The notes below the pieces were generated by a model, which did not search any database, was not told the origin of the DNA, and saw only the letters and a list, made by a program, of their open reading frames with translations. From Candidatus Zhuqueibacterota bacterium (GTDB taxonomy: Bacteria; BS750m-G25), in contig JADHWK010000017.1 of the NCBI GenBank assembly GCA_016783505.1, positions 1 through 43,607 on the forward strand: 43,607 nt of DNA, given 5' to 3'. Shown here in pieces: positions 24,994 through 35,310 of the stretch (within the stretch, counting starts at the first letter, position 1; each line of letters begins with the position of its first letter). Made by a program: the position numbers and the translations under genes.

Positions 24994-26259
24994 TCAGTCT
25001 CGCATCGCACAATATTCCCCGCACATGGTGCACATTTGCTGGTCCGGGGTGGTCCCTCCTTGATCGTGCAATTCTTGAGCCCTTTTAGGATCAATGCTTA
25101 AGGCGATGTGTTCCTTCCAATCAAACCGCTTTCGGGCCTCGGAGAGCCGATCGTCCACCTCCCGGGCTCCAGGAATCCCTTTGGCGATGTCACCGGCGTG
25201 GGCAGCGATGCGGGCGGCGATCACTCCTTCCCGCACATCGTCCACATTGGGTAGACGTAGATGCTCCGAGGGGGTCACGTAACAGAGAAAATCGGCACCG
25301 GCGGCCGCCGCCATGGCCCCACCGATAGCCGAGGTGATGTGATCATACCCGGGGGCAAAATCGGTCACCAGGGGTCCTAATACATAGAAGGGAGCCCCAT
25401 GGCAGAGCTTTTTTTCCAGTTCTACGTTAATGGCCACCTCGTGCAGGGGGATGTGACCCGGCCCCTCCACCATAACCTGCACCCCGGTTTTCCGGGCCCG
25501 GTCCACCAGCTCGCCCAGGGTGATGACCTCTTCAATCTGGGTGCGGTCGGTAGCATCCTTTAAACTTCCCGGCCTCATCCCATCCCCCAGGCTTAAGGTA
25601 ACGTTAAACTCCCCGGCCATTTCTAACAACCGATCGTAATGCTCATAAAGAGGGTTTTCCCTGCCGTGATGCTGCATCCACTTGACTAAAAAAGATCCTC
25701 CCCGACTCACCACCCCCACTAAACGGCCCTCTTTTTCCATCCGTTCCACAGCGCTTAACGTCACCCCGCAGTGAACGGTAATATAATCAATCCCGTCTTC
25801 CAGATGGCGGCGAATGGCATCAAAGATATCATCAGGGGTCATCTCCACTATGTGCTTTTTTCGCTTAGCCATGTCGCAAGCAGCCTCGTAGATGGGAACC
25901 GACCCCACCGGAACAGTGGAAACCTCCATGATCCTTCGCCTGATTTCCCTTAAATTTCCCCCGATAGAAAGGTCCATAATGGTATCGGCTCCATTGGCAA
26001 TGGCCGTTCTCACCTTTTCCAATTCCATCTCAAGGTCAACTTTTTCGGGTGAAGTGCCCAGGTTGGCATTAACCTTCGTCCGGAGACCCTCTCCTACCGC
26101 CAACAGCTTTGCCTTCAGGTGCCGCTTGTTTCGGAACAGAACCACCCGGCCCGAGTTTATTTTCTCCTCCAGCTCCCGAACCGAAATACGTTCCTCTTCA
26201 CTTACTTGCTTAACCGCCGCCGCAAAATTTTTATCTTCAAACAAATGTGAATAGCTCAA
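24994..26259 (-). CDS. thiC: Phosphomethylpyrimidine synthase ThiC (short form)
   Basis: 421 residues. A radical SAM-like enzyme making the thiamin pyrimidine HMP-P from aminoimidazole ribotide. Typical blocks are GLRTKVNANLGTSP, TIMDLSIGGNLREIR, YITVHCGVT and the C-terminal cluster motif CTMCGEYCAM, spaced as in the short, non-E. coli type. No ATG start exists: TTG at 26271 opens the frame, but GGAG sits six bases before TTG 26259, which is preferred. No TPP riboswitch is visible upstream. It follows the broken HEPN gene closely. Paralogues that make hydroxybenzimidazole (BzaF) look similar, but ThiC is more likely. Confidence 0.9.
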   Translation of the reverse strand: MSYSHLFEDKNFAAAVKQVSEEERISVRELEEKINSGRVVLFRNKRHLKAKLLAVGEGLRTKVNANLGTSPEKVDLEMELEKVRTAIANGADTIMDLSIGGNLREIRRRIMEVSTVPVGSVPIYEAACDMAKRKKHIVEMTPDDIFDAIRRHLEDGIDYITVHCGVTLSAVERMEKEGRLVGVVSRGGSFLVKWMQHHGRENPLYEHYDRLLEMAGEFNVTLSLGDGMRPGSLKDATDRTQIEEVITLGELVDRARKTGVQVMVEGPGHIPLHEVAINVELEKKLCHGAPFYVLGPLVTDFAPGYDHITSAIGGAMAAAAGADFLCYVTPSEHLRLPNVDDVREGVIAARIAAHAGDIAKGIPGAREVDDRLSEARKRFDWKEHIALSIDPKRAQELHDQGGTTPDQQMCTMCGEYCAMRD

Positions 26260-26305
26260 TGTAATCTCCAAAGTTATTTTTCTTTTTGTTTAGAAGATAT
26301 ATTTT

Positions 26306-26731
26306 TTAATCCTCTTCAAATGTTATTCTTGCCAACACAAACCTTGAAATCTTCTCCGCTGCTTCAAAAGCCTCATATGCATCTCTCTCACCAATGGCTT
26401 CCCAGGGTAGATCTCCCGGGTAACGACCTTCTTCGATATATTCGTCTAACAGTTTGCATTCCTCTCTTAAATCTTCAAAGTCCGAATCAAACTCAATGGC
26501 ATAGGCTAACAGGTTCTCTTAATCGTGAATTTTCTTAAGTCTCCATCCATTCCAGATAAGGTAGGCTTTCAAGTATTTTTCTGCACATCCTTGACATATA
26601 AAACATACTGTATGGCATGGAATGAAATGTTCACCCTCAAAATCAGATTTAATAGATTTTTTTGCGGCAATCAAATTATCCCTTGCAAAAAGTAGCCATT
26701 CCTTAACATATTCAACATTATTTTTTTTCAT
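26306..26731 (-). pseudogene. HEPN-domain toxin (HepT-like), interrupted by an in-frame TAA
   Basis: From ATG 26731 the frame reads KNNVEYVKEWLLFARDNLIA, then CAEKYLKAYLIWNGWRLKKI-HD and a TAA at 26519-26521. Without the stop the same frame continues ENLLAYAIEFDSDFEDLREE through YEAFEAAEKISRFV to TAA at 26306, a normal 141-residue HEPN protein. One base change (for instance TTA or CAA to TAA) explains it. The RX4H RNase motif is RLKKIH, so the stop falls two residues after the active site. It overlaps the MNT gene by 14 bp. The truncated 70-residue product would lack the last helices; whether it retains activity is unknown. Confidence 0.8.
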
Positions 26732-27067
26732 ATAATACCTTTCCGTCCTTAAAGATATGATACAGATAAAAATGATCCCCCATTTCAAATCTTCGCTTAA
26801 CTTCTTCCGTTTTTCGAACCCATAAATCAACTGGAAATTTCCTGCCCCAGAGCAAATCTGCCACTTTTCTTCGCATCATCCGACTATTGTGGTCGCCGTC
26901 CTTGATAATAAATAAGTCTAAATCACTACTTTCACGATAATCTCCCTTAGCATAAGAACCAAATAAGATAATCTTTTCAGGATTAATGGCTCTTACAATT
27001 TTCTGAACGATATATTGTATTAACTCCGGGGTAATTTTAGAAGTAGCTAATTTTTTATCACCTGTCA

Positions 27068-27068
<1 letters not shown>
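26718..27068 (-). CDS. mntA: MNT-domain nucleotidyltransferase antitoxin
   Basis: 116 residues. The minimal nucleotidyltransferase motif GSYAKGDYRESSDLDLFII (GSX10DXD) is complete, with the third acid expected in PVDLWV. In HEPN/MNT modules this protein AMPylates and so silences the HEPN RNase. Its ATG shares one base with the ligA stop (TAATG), which implies translational coupling to ligA, and its end overlaps the HEPN gene. It appears intact although its toxin carries a nonsense codon. Confidence 0.85.
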
Positions 27069-29128
<2,060 letters not shown>

Positions 29129-29130
29129 CT

Positions 29131-29159
29131 AATTTAACACATATTTTGGTAAAAATCAA
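29131..29159 (-). promoter_or_regulatory. Possible ligA promoter
   Basis: On the minus strand TTGATT (29159-29154), a 17-bp spacer and TAAATT (29136-29131), 30 bp before the start codon. Both hexamers are imperfect. Confidence 0.4.
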
Positions 29160-29233
29160 TCATTTTTTATCAATTTTGCAAAAAACCCAATGCATAGGCA
29201 TTGGGGTCTTCTTATATAATGGTAGGAAGGAAA

Positions 29234-29259
29234 CCCACCCCGAGTACTCGGGGTGGGTA
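29234..29259. terminator. Perfect 26-bp palindrome, possible terminator of slipin-NlpC unit
   Basis: ACCCACCCCGAG joined to its exact complement with TA at the centre. On the minus strand it is followed by TTTCCTTCC, a poor T-tract, about 120 bp after the NlpC/P60 stop. It may instead belong to the dispersed palindromes of this genome. Confidence 0.5.
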
Positions 29260-29376
29260 CCAAATATAAAAGAACATATGCAACCGATTCATCGGTTTTC
29301 TATCAGGCGCCCGACTGATTCATGGGCTGCTAAAAGGTAAAATTCCGATCCGGGTAAAATTATCCGTTATTACATT

Positions 29377-29961
29377 TTAGCGCAATCGAGCAATCCTCCG
29401 GATCCCAACAAATCTCTTTTGAAAATAGTCATCCTTAAAATAGGCTAAGATAACCCCCTCGGCGGTGCTGGCGTGGACGAACAGGCCCTTGCCGTAATAG
29501 ATACCCACATGGTCCAACCCGCTGCCGTCCATTTCGAAGAATAACAAATCCCCGAATTTCAGCTCTCCTTTGGAGATCACTGTCCCCAGACGGTATTGTT
29601 GCTTGGAGGTACGGGGTAGGTCAATTCCCACCGCCTCCCGGAAGACGGTCTTCACCAGCCCCGAGCAGTCCATCCCCGCCCGGCTCTCCCCGCCCAACTG
29701 ATAAGGAGTCCCCAGATAATAGCGAATCCGCCTGTCCAGTTTCTGTCGAAATTCAGAGAAATCTATAGCTACTAACGGACTACTACTATCTGGAGTCCGG
29801 GCAACAGCAGGCTTCTGTGCACTGCTTGGGGGTGATCTAAATTTAGGGGCCGGTTTCAGCCCCAAGCATCCGGTCCCCAAGATCGTTCCAATCCCCAAGA
29901 TCGCTCCGACCGACCAGATGACAGCGGCAGGGAAGAAAAAGCTTTTTATCCCAGCGCGCAT
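29377..29961 (-). CDS. NlpC/P60 family peptidoglycan endopeptidase, lipoprotein
   Basis: 194 residues. The N-terminus is hydrophobic and ends in the lipobox LGTGC (about residues 28-32), so the mature protein is probably a lipid-anchored envelope enzyme. The catalytic domain has Cys in GMDCSGLVKTVFRE, His in LDHVGIYYGKG and a third polar residue near FVHAST, the normal Cys-His-His arrangement for cleaving gamma-D-Glu-DAP bonds. Seven bases separate it from slipin upstream, so the two are one transcript. Confidence 0.88.
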   Translation of the reverse strand: MRAGIKSFFFPAAVIWSVGAILGIGTILGTGCLGLKPAPKFRSPPSSAQKPAVARTPDSSSPLVAIDFSEFRQKLDRRIRYYLGTPYQLGGESRAGMDCSGLVKTVFREAVGIDLPRTSKQQYRLGTVISKGELKFGDLLFFEMDGSGLDHVGIYYGKGLFVHASTAEGVILAYFKDDYFQKRFVGIRRIARLR

Positions 29962-29968
29962 CGGGATC

Positions 29969-30733
29969 TTATTTTTTCTCAGGGGATGCCAGCTTCAGGT
30001 CCAGAAAAGGCTTGAACAGGTCAATGGGAACGGGAAATGCGATAGTAGAATTATTCTCAGCCCCCACTTCGGTCAGGGTCTGCAGGTACCGTAGTTGCAG
30101 GGCAATCGGATGTTCAGCGATGATACCCGCCGCTTCCGCCAGTTTAGCGGACGCCTGAAATTCACCATCGGCGTGGATGACCTTGGCCCTCCGCTCCCGT
30201 TCGGCCTCGGCCTGCTTGGCCATGGCCCGCTTCATTTCCTCGGGCAGGTCCACGTGCTTTACCTCGACGTTGGAGACCTTGATCCCCCAGGGGTCGGTTT
30301 GCCTGTCAATGATCTCCTGGAGCTGTTTGTTGATCTTCTCCCGGGCGCTTAAGAGTTCGTCCAACTCCGCCTGGCCCAGGATACTCCGCAGGGTGGTCTG
30401 GGCCAACTGAGAGGTGGCGTAGAGGTAGCGCTCCACCTCCACCACCGCCCTGCTGGGGTTGATCACCCGGAAGTAGAGCACCGCGTTCACCTTCATCGAG
30501 ACGTTGTCCCTGGTGATGATGTCCTGGGGTGGCACGTCCAGCACCACCGTCCGCAGGCTAACCCTCACCATGCGATCAACGATGGGGATGAGCAGAAAGA
30601 TCCCCGGCCCCTTGGCCCCGACCAACCTTCCCAACCGGAAGATCACCCCCCGCTCATACTCCCTACACACCCGCACGGCGCTGGCCAAAAGCAGCACCAG
30701 CAGGACAATAATGGTGACTAATCCTAACGGCAT
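29969..30733 (-). CDS. Slipin (SPFH/stomatin family) membrane protein
   Basis: 254 residues. One N-terminal membrane helix ([15 protein letters not shown]), then the SPFH core: [40 protein letters not shown], and the coiled-coil [20 protein letters not shown]. Slipins oligomerise on the membrane, and in many bacteria the gene is beside nfeD, whose serine protease cleaves the slipin C-terminus. Here nfeD is 11 kb away, with an integron cassette array between. A promoter stands 78 bp upstream. Confidence 0.92.
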   Translation of the reverse strand: MPLGLVTIIVLLVLLLASAVRVCREYERGVIFRLGRLVGAKGPGIFLLIPIVDRMVRVSLRTVVLDVPPQDIITRDNVSMKVNAVLYFRVINPSRAVVEVERYLYATSQLAQTTLRSILGQAELDELLSAREKINKQLQEIIDRQTDPWGIKVSNVEVKHVDLPEEMKRAMAKQAEAERERRAKVIHADGEFQASAKLAEAAGIIAEHPIALQLRYLQTLTEVGAENNSTIAFPVPIDLFKPFLDLKLASPEKK

Positions 30734-30810
30734 ATTTCCATCCTCCTTTTAAATGATATTTCTCTTTTCTCGGTCTTTAATAGTGTTCATTATATTTGAA
30801 TATACAAAGT

Positions 30811-30839
30811 ATAATCAAAACTTGTTTGACTAATGTCAA
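30811..30839 (-). promoter_or_regulatory. Sigma70-type promoter of slipin
   Basis: On the minus strand -35 TTGACA (30839-30834, perfect consensus), a 17-bp spacer and -10 GATTAT (30816-30811). Confidence 0.5.
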
Positions 30840-30929
30840 AGATGTGACCCCTTATCGACTAACATGTTGTTATATCGCACTTTATCGCTTTCCCTTGAGA
30901 ATTTAAGATATGGCTTTCCTCCGGATTCA

Positions 30930-32054
30930 TCAGCTTTTCCATTTCACATTTACAAAAGTACCCCAGATACCGAAGAACACAAGATATGGAATATGTAATA
31001 GTGCAGATATGGGGAAATATGACATTAATTTACTTTCTTTTAAAAGTAATGACGTTTGATAAAGTAGAAAAAATTCTGAGACTGTCTTAATAGCGAATGA
31101 GATTATTGGTATTGTTGAAAAACCTAGTCCTAAGATAAAAGATGGTACTGTAATCAACAGGAGTAAATTATAAAAGAATACCGCTGATAGTGCAGCAGTC
31201 ATGGGAAGTGAATAATGCAATCCTTTGGATGCCCATCGCATTCGTTGCCTTAGAATTTGGATTAGAGTAAACGGTGGTACAGTATTGACAAATGACCCTT
31301 CTGATGAGGCAAACCGGAATTTCCAATGTGTTCTATCACGGATAAGCATCATCAATAAGTCGTCATCACCCGAGTCGAATTGTTTGATTTCAGAAAATCC
31401 GCCTACTTCATCAAAAGCCTTGCGGCGATAAGCAAGATTTCGTCCTGCACACAGGATGGGATAGCCACCACCAATTCCACCGGCACCAGCAGAGATGATT
31501 GATAGGTTGTCAAATTGTATCAGTCTATTAATAAATCCATTTCCTTCAATAGGAGAGTAACCAGCTACAAATCCTACATTGCTATCGAAGTATTTTACCA
31601 TTTCAGCTATCCAATACTGTGAGGGGAAGCAATCGGCATCTGTTGTGCATATGATTTCTCCTTTCGATATAGAAATTCCACGAGTAAGTGCATATTTTTT
31701 AGGTGATATCATGTAATCGTCCGGAACATCTTCAATTTCAATCAGATGCAAATTTGGATGGGTTGTCAAATATGATTTAACAATTTCACCCGTTTTATCT
31801 TCTGAGCGATCATTAACGATAATTACTTCATAAAGTTCCTTTGGATAGTTCTGATTGATAAGTGCCTTAATACATTCCTTTATTGTTTTTTCCTCGTTCC
31901 TTGCCGCGACAATTATTGAGATAAAAGGTTTATCTTTATTTAGTTTGTGTTGTGATTTTACTCTTCTGAGATAGTAAACACCAAAATTCAGCCACAAAAC
32001 AACAAGAAAGTAAAAACCTGTCAATCCAAAGAGTATTATCTCAATGACATCCAT
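30930..32054 (-). CDS. Family 2 glycosyltransferase, membrane-bound
   Basis: 374 residues. N-terminal helix (about 5-27), then a GT-A domain: IIVAARNEEKTIKECIKAL, IIVNDRSEDKTGEI, the DXD-like TTDADCFPSQYW and the processive-type motif RQRMRW (about residue 275), followed by three or so C-terminal membrane helices. It should transfer sugars from nucleotide donors to a lipid or polysaccharide at the inner membrane. It follows the radical SAM gene by 14 bp on the same strand. Both are AT-rich compared with slipin and nfeD, which suggests later acquisition. Confidence 0.85.
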   Translation of the reverse strand: MDVIEIILFGLTGFYFLVVLWLNFGVYYLRRVKSQHKLNKDKPFISIIVAARNEEKTIKECIKALINQNYPKELYEVIIVNDRSEDKTGEIVKSYLTTHPNLHLIEIEDVPDDYMISPKKYALTRGISISKGEIICTTDADCFPSQYWIAEMVKYFDSNVGFVAGYSPIEGNGFINRLIQFDNLSIISAGAGGIGGGYPILCAGRNLAYRRKAFDEVGGFSEIKQFDSGDDDLLMMLIRDRTHWKFRFASSEGSFVNTVPPFTLIQILRQRMRWASKGLHYSLPMTAALSAVFFYNLLLLITVPSFILGLGFSTIPIISFAIKTVSEFFLLYQTSLLLKESKLMSYFPISALLHIPYLVFFGIWGTFVNVKWKS

Positions 32055-32068
32055 ATAACCTTTTTATA

Positions 32069-33238
32069 CTAAAATCCCATTAGACCACAACATCGAGAAC
32101 ATATCGGTAACAGCCCTTTTTCTTTGAGCGTATTTCGGAAGAGCTGGTAGCGTTCATTATTCCAAATATCGAGAATGCTGCCTTTGGTAATATTTCCCGT
32201 AATATAATCAGAATAATCTCTACAAGTTACTACATCACCGTTTGGCATTATCTCACAAATCAACCAGGGTGCAACGCATTGTTTATAGCTAAACTTTTCT
32301 GATGCGTCTTGGTAATATTTGGGAATTTGTTCGGTTTTCAAGTCGGGCAGAAAGATGTATTGAAATTTCCATTTTTTGGATTTAATTCTTTGAACGTTTT
32401 CTTGAATGGCTTTTGTGTCAATCTTATCAATTGGAAGCAAGTATCCTGTCCATGATGTTGGTGTTATACCGAAATGTTCTTGCATAATTTCCACATATTG
32501 TTTGCCGATTTCTTGATTTGTAAACCACGAATAATAACATACTACTGCATCTGCGCCTACATCTTCAATAATTTTAAATAGATTATATAATTCATAGTTA
32601 TTACGATCTGAAATAGTAATTAAAAAGACTAAGTAAGGCAATGAACTATCATGCTTCAGTTTATATTCATGAACTTGTCTAACGCCATCCATTAGATGTT
32701 GGTAACTTTTGTTCCATCCACGAATTTTATTATGTACTTCTTCAGGACCATCGAGGGACATTAGTAACCCATCCAACTTCATTCGCACCAGTTCTTCTGC
32801 ATTTTTTACTAATCCAATACCATTTGTAACGATTGTAGTTGTTAGCTGCATTTCTTTTAGATACCATAATACATCCATAATTGAATGATACAAAAATGGT
32901 TCGCCACCCCATATATAGAAAATTGGATTGAAAGGTTTAATGTCATCAATCAAGTTTTCATAAACTTTGAAAGGTAATTCGACATTGATAACTTCGCCGG
33001 GTTTAGCAAAGTTATAACCTTTCTCACCCCATTGAGCACACATTTTACAGCTAAGATTACATTTGTTGGTAATCTTAAGGCTTAATTGACGGAATGGCGC
33101 ACTTCTACCTTTTTTGAAATAGTAATCATAATTTACCGTTAGATGTTTCCGTAAAAGTGAGGAAAAAACCTGCATTATAAGATGCGGCTGTTGTGTCAAA
33201 AGTCGTTTTAAAACAGTAAATGGGACATTACTATGCAT
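32069..33238 (-). CDS. Radical SAM/SPASM domain protein
   Basis: 389 residues. Radical SAM cluster CX3CX2C in KCNLSCKMCAQWG (about 58-65); a C-terminal SPASM-type region with CVAPWLICEIMPNGDVVTC, the NITKGSILDIWNN segment and CSRCC at the end. Such proteins modify peptides, sugars or lipids; the following glycosyltransferase makes a role in a surface glycan or modified lipid plausible, but the substrate is unknown. Directly upstream lies the most decayed nfeD 3'-end copy. Confidence 0.85.
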   Translation of the reverse strand: MHSNVPFTVLKRLLTQQPHLIMQVFSSLLRKHLTVNYDYYFKKGRSAPFRQLSLKITNKCNLSCKMCAQWGEKGYNFAKPGEVINVELPFKVYENLIDDIKPFNPIFYIWGGEPFLYHSIMDVLWYLKEMQLTTTIVTNGIGLVKNAEELVRMKLDGLLMSLDGPEEVHNKIRGWNKSYQHLMDGVRQVHEYKLKHDSSLPYLVFLITISDRNNYELYNLFKIIEDVGADAVVCYYSWFTNQEIGKQYVEIMQEHFGITPTSWTGYLLPIDKIDTKAIQENVQRIKSKKWKFQYIFLPDLKTEQIPKYYQDASEKFSYKQCVAPWLICEIMPNGDVVTCRDYSDYITGNITKGSILDIWNNERYQLFRNTLKEKGLLPICSRCCGLMGF

Positions 33239-33269
33239 GGTTTTTTTCTTGATTGAATTTTAAAGTATT

Positions 33270-33347
33270 ACCTTTCCTTAAGCAATTCCATTTTAAGGAT
33301 CATCCGATCCATGCCTACCACCTTTATTTTTGTTCCCGCCTTGATCT
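33270..33347 (-). repeat. Decayed copy 3 of the nfeD 3' end
   Basis: About 78 bp align with the last codons of nfeD (41628-41700), including ATCATCCGATCCA and TTGTTCCCGCC on the plus strand, with about 20 differences. It starts directly at the stop codon of the 86-residue gene at 33347, as copy 2 does at 34905. Confidence 0.7.
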
Positions 33348-33607
33348 TAATGCATTACCTTCAATAATTTTTCCCCTCGTTTTTCAATTATATCCTTTTT
33401 TGACCCCTCAACCAATTCTTTGACAGCTTCTGTTCGCAGTAGTTTTTTAACATTAAAATTCTTTGGTATTTTAAGCTGATGCCTAAAACAGTTTGCAGGG
33501 TGGTTATTGAGAAAAGCCGCTACATTAATAGTGGTATCATCATACAGCACCCGTATTTCATAGTCTTTTCCTTCAAATGTCATTGGAATTTTTTTAAATA
33601 GGTCCAT
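33347..33607 (-). CDS. Cassette protein of unknown function, 86 aa (copy A)
   Basis: I do not recognise a family. It begins MDLFKKIPMTFEGKDYEIRV and includes AAFLNNHPANCFRHQLKIPK and a basic C-terminus (KKDIIEKRGEKLLKVMH). It is 77/86 identical to the protein at 34905-35165. Start: the ATG at 33607 aligns with the only start of the other copy and has GGGGAT before it; an ATG two codons upstream is possible. Homology between the two genes extends upstream exactly to the GTTAGG core of attC-like site A and then stops. It may be a small DNA-related or antitoxin-like protein, but this is not shown. Confidence 0.75.
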   Translation of the reverse strand: MDLFKKIPMTFEGKDYEIRVLYDDTTINVAAFLNNHPANCFRHQLKIPKNFNVKKLLRTEAVKELVEGSKKDIIEKRGEKLLKVMH

Positions 33608-33636
33608 AATCATCCCCGTTCATCATTTTTGAAAAA

Positions 33637-33698
33637 ACCTAACGCCTGAGCTCACCTGCCCCGAGACTTCAGGGTCAGGTGACAACGACTTGCTATAC
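33637..33698 (-). repeat. attC-like site A
   Basis: On the minus strand it begins GTATAGC and ends GTTAGGT, 62 bp. The arms TCACCTG/CAGGTGA (plus strand 33652-33682) pair with a mismatch next to CCC/GGG, typical of short attC sites. One core deviates from RYYYAAC. Confidence 0.6.
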
Positions 33699-33777
33699 AT
33701 ATAGCTCTACCCTGCAATTGTCTTCGTAAAAATAGGAAGTATTGGAAGTTAGACCCTCTACTTGATCTCCTATTTGC

Positions 33778-34164
33778 CTATATTTCCAATATGCACTCTT
33801 TAAAGTCTATTTTTAGTTTAAGTTCAACCAACGATTTCAATCCAAGCAATCCGTCTACATAGCTTTTGGGTGGAAGATCATGGACAACAACCCCAGTCCC
33901 TTCTATCTTTTTACCCAAAACAACCATAGACTTCAGGGTGACCAAAGGTGCTTTTTCCACTCCACTGGCAGTAATTATCTCTATTCTCTCTTTGGATAAC
34001 TCTGGCTCTAACCCTAAAATATCAGCGGTGTTCCATGGAATCATAGAAAAGGTTGCCCCTGTATCAAGAGCCATCCTTATCTTTTGCTTAGAGTTACTGC
34101 TACCCTCCAATAGGACACTTAATATGATTACTGGTGCTTTGGTGTTAAATCTAAACTTTGACAT
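33778..34164 (-). CDS. Retropepsin-like aspartyl protease family protein
   Basis: 128 residues from the ATG at 34164 (a start five codons upstream is possible). The catalytic motif DTGATFSMIP (about residues 33-42) and the downstream VDGLLGLKSL flap/psi-loop segment indicate a single-domain clan AA protease, active as a dimer. It overlaps the preceding 76-residue gene by 14 bp, so the two are translated together. It lies between attC-like sites B and A. Confidence 0.75.
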   Translation of the reverse strand: MSKFRFNTKAPVIILSVLLEGSSNSKQKIRMALDTGATFSMIPWNTADILGLEPELSKERIEIITASGVEKAPLVTLKSMVVLGKKIEGTGVVVHDLPPKSYVDGLLGLKSLVELKLKIDFKECILEI

Positions 34165-34381
34165 AAAATGCAACCGCATAACCCTTTTGGGGAATCTTTC
34201 CTGTATAGAAATGGTAGGTATATTTACCTTTCGCCTGTTTCATTGCCCCATAGGTATCATCCCTATTTTTAGAATGGGCTATCATCTTCACTTCTGTTGG
34301 TTCTCCCAATTTATCCTCTTTTAATACCTCAACCAATACCCATTCATTCTTGTATTTTTCTTCTACCTCTTTAACCTTCAT
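34151..34381 (-). CDS. Small conserved-looking protein, 76 aa, unknown
   Basis: Starts MKVKEVEEKYKNEWVLVEVL from the ATG at 34381, preceded by AGGGG; an upstream extension of the frame has no ribosome site. The sequence HSKNRDDTYGAMKQAKGKYT and the aromatic end suggest a small beta protein. It is translationally coupled to the aspartyl protease gene and probably works with it. No family name is known to me. Confidence 0.65.
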   Translation of the reverse strand: MKVKEVEEKYKNEWVLVEVLKEDKLGEPTEVKMIAHSKNRDDTYGAMKQAKGKYTYHFYTGKIPQKGYAVAFYVKV

Positions 34382-34490
34382 TTCTACACCCCTATTTGTT
34401 TTGCGATATTTAGTGTCAAACCTAAAAGACGAAAAGTAGAATATAATTCTGCTTTCGAAATCTAACCCCAATTGCCCATTGAATACTGTA

Positions 34491-34692
34491 TTATCTAACA
34501 GTCTGGATTAACCCTATATCTCTTCTGAGCCAGTCGTTCACTATCGTCTCAATGTCCGTATCTTTTTCCCCAGCAAGGTTACGGATGAAATCAGCTATCT
34601 TTGGCTCCAGATAAACAGGGAAATTTAATTCGGCATCAGGATGATAAAACTTGCCACGCTCACCCTTGTAAAAAATCGTATTCTTTCTTCAT
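34491..34692 (-). pseudogene. Antitoxin-like gene with a one-base frameshift
   Basis: From ATG 34692 the start reads KKEYDF, then a run of six T shifts the frame; after removing one T it continues YKGERGKFYHPDAELNFPVY, LEPKIADFIRNLAGEKDTD, IETIVNDWLRRDIGLIQ and stops at 34491. This is the family of short antitoxins with the YDFxKGxRGKFYxPDA start and a C-terminal ribbon-helix-helix-like part. Overlapping its start in another frame are the last codons of a probable toxin (GGIAGETYEERIRF). That toxin is cut off at about 34757, where the nfeD-like repeat begins. So both members of the pair are damaged. Confidence 0.65.
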
Positions 34693-34904
34693 AAGTTTCA
34701 CCAGCAATACCCCCCAATTCCGTGAAAAATGTTAATACCCAATTTTTGAGTTCAAGATCTTTAAAATAGCATACCTAACTAAACCGTAAAATTTGGGTAA
34801 TTTCCAATATTTTTTTATCCTACAATCAACTTTCCCTAAACCGTTCCACCTTAAGGATCATCCGATCTACGCCGATCACCTTAACTCTTGTTCTCGCCTT
34901 GATC
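34693..34904. other. Toxin remnant joined to nfeD-like repeat
   Basis: 34693-34756 encodes only the end of a probable toxin on the minus strand (LELKNWVLTFFTELGG, in frame into the antitoxin start). From 34762 to 34903 the DNA is a copy of the nfeD 3' end and its downstream flank. Confidence 0.5.
34762..34903 (-). repeat. Decayed copy 2 of the nfeD 3' end plus downstream flank
   Basis: Aligns with 41566-41706: about 70 bp of the nfeD end (CTAAACCGTTCCACC, CCGATCACCTT) and about 70 bp downstream of it (CATACCTAACTAA, TAATTTGGGAT-like, ATTTTTTTATCCT). So the duplication includes non-coding flank and is not just a domain copy. It abuts the stop of the 86-residue gene at 34905. Confidence 0.8.
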
Positions 34905-35165
34905 TTAGTGCATTACCTTCAATAATTTTTCCCCTCGTTTTTCAATTATATCGTTTTTTGACACATCAATTAATTCTTTGACGGCGTCTGTTCGCAGTAG
35001 TCTTTTAACATTAAAATTCTTTGGTATTTTAAGCTGATGCCTAAAACAGTTTGCAGGGTGGTTATTGAGAAAAGCCGCTACATTAATAGTGGTATCATCA
35101 TACAGCACCCGTATTTCATAGTCTTTCTCTTCAAATGTCATTGGAATTTTTTTTAATAGTCTCAT
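34905..35165 (-). CDS. Cassette protein of unknown function, 86 aa (copy B)
   Basis: Near-duplicate (77/86 identical) of the protein at 33347-33607, starting MRLLKKIPMTFEEKDYEIRV. GGGGAT stands before its ATG. Upstream homology with copy A runs through TTTTTTC to the GTTAGG core of site B and then ends, as expected if both were inserted, or both sites were exchanged, at the integrase crossover. Downstream both run directly into an nfeD 3'-end copy. Function unknown. Confidence 0.75.
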   Translation of the reverse strand: MRLLKKIPMTFEEKDYEIRVLYDDTTINVAAFLNNHPANCFRHQLKIPKNFNVKRLLRTDAVKELIDVSKNDIIEKRGEKLLKVMH

Positions 35166-35194
35166 AATTATCCCCGTTCCTCATTTTTGAAAAA

Positions 35195-35266
35195 ACCTAA
35201 CGAAAAGCTAAGCTGTTGGAGCCCGCGAAAAACGGGTTTGAATCAGTTTGAGTGATAGGTTAAGAT
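35195..35266 (-). repeat. attC-like site B
   Basis: On the minus strand it begins ATCTTAAC and ends GTTAGGT, about 72 bp. The inner arms (CTGATT...ACCCG / CGGGCTCCAACAG) pair imperfectly. The GTTAGGT core marks the exact start of homology between the two 86-residue genes. Confidence 0.5.
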
Positions 35267-35310
35267 TTTATTTTGTGCTCAAATCCAATACTTTGGACCT
35301 AAACCCATCT

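Noticed and set aside
26260-26300. TPP riboswitch expected before thiC
   Set aside because: The DNA upstream of thiC is the end of the HEPN gene; none of the conserved TPP aptamer words is present.
29146-29340. Plus-strand frame of 64 codons between ligA and the NlpC gene
   Set aside because: It spans a perfect palindrome and other hairpins and has no ribosome site or recognisable product.
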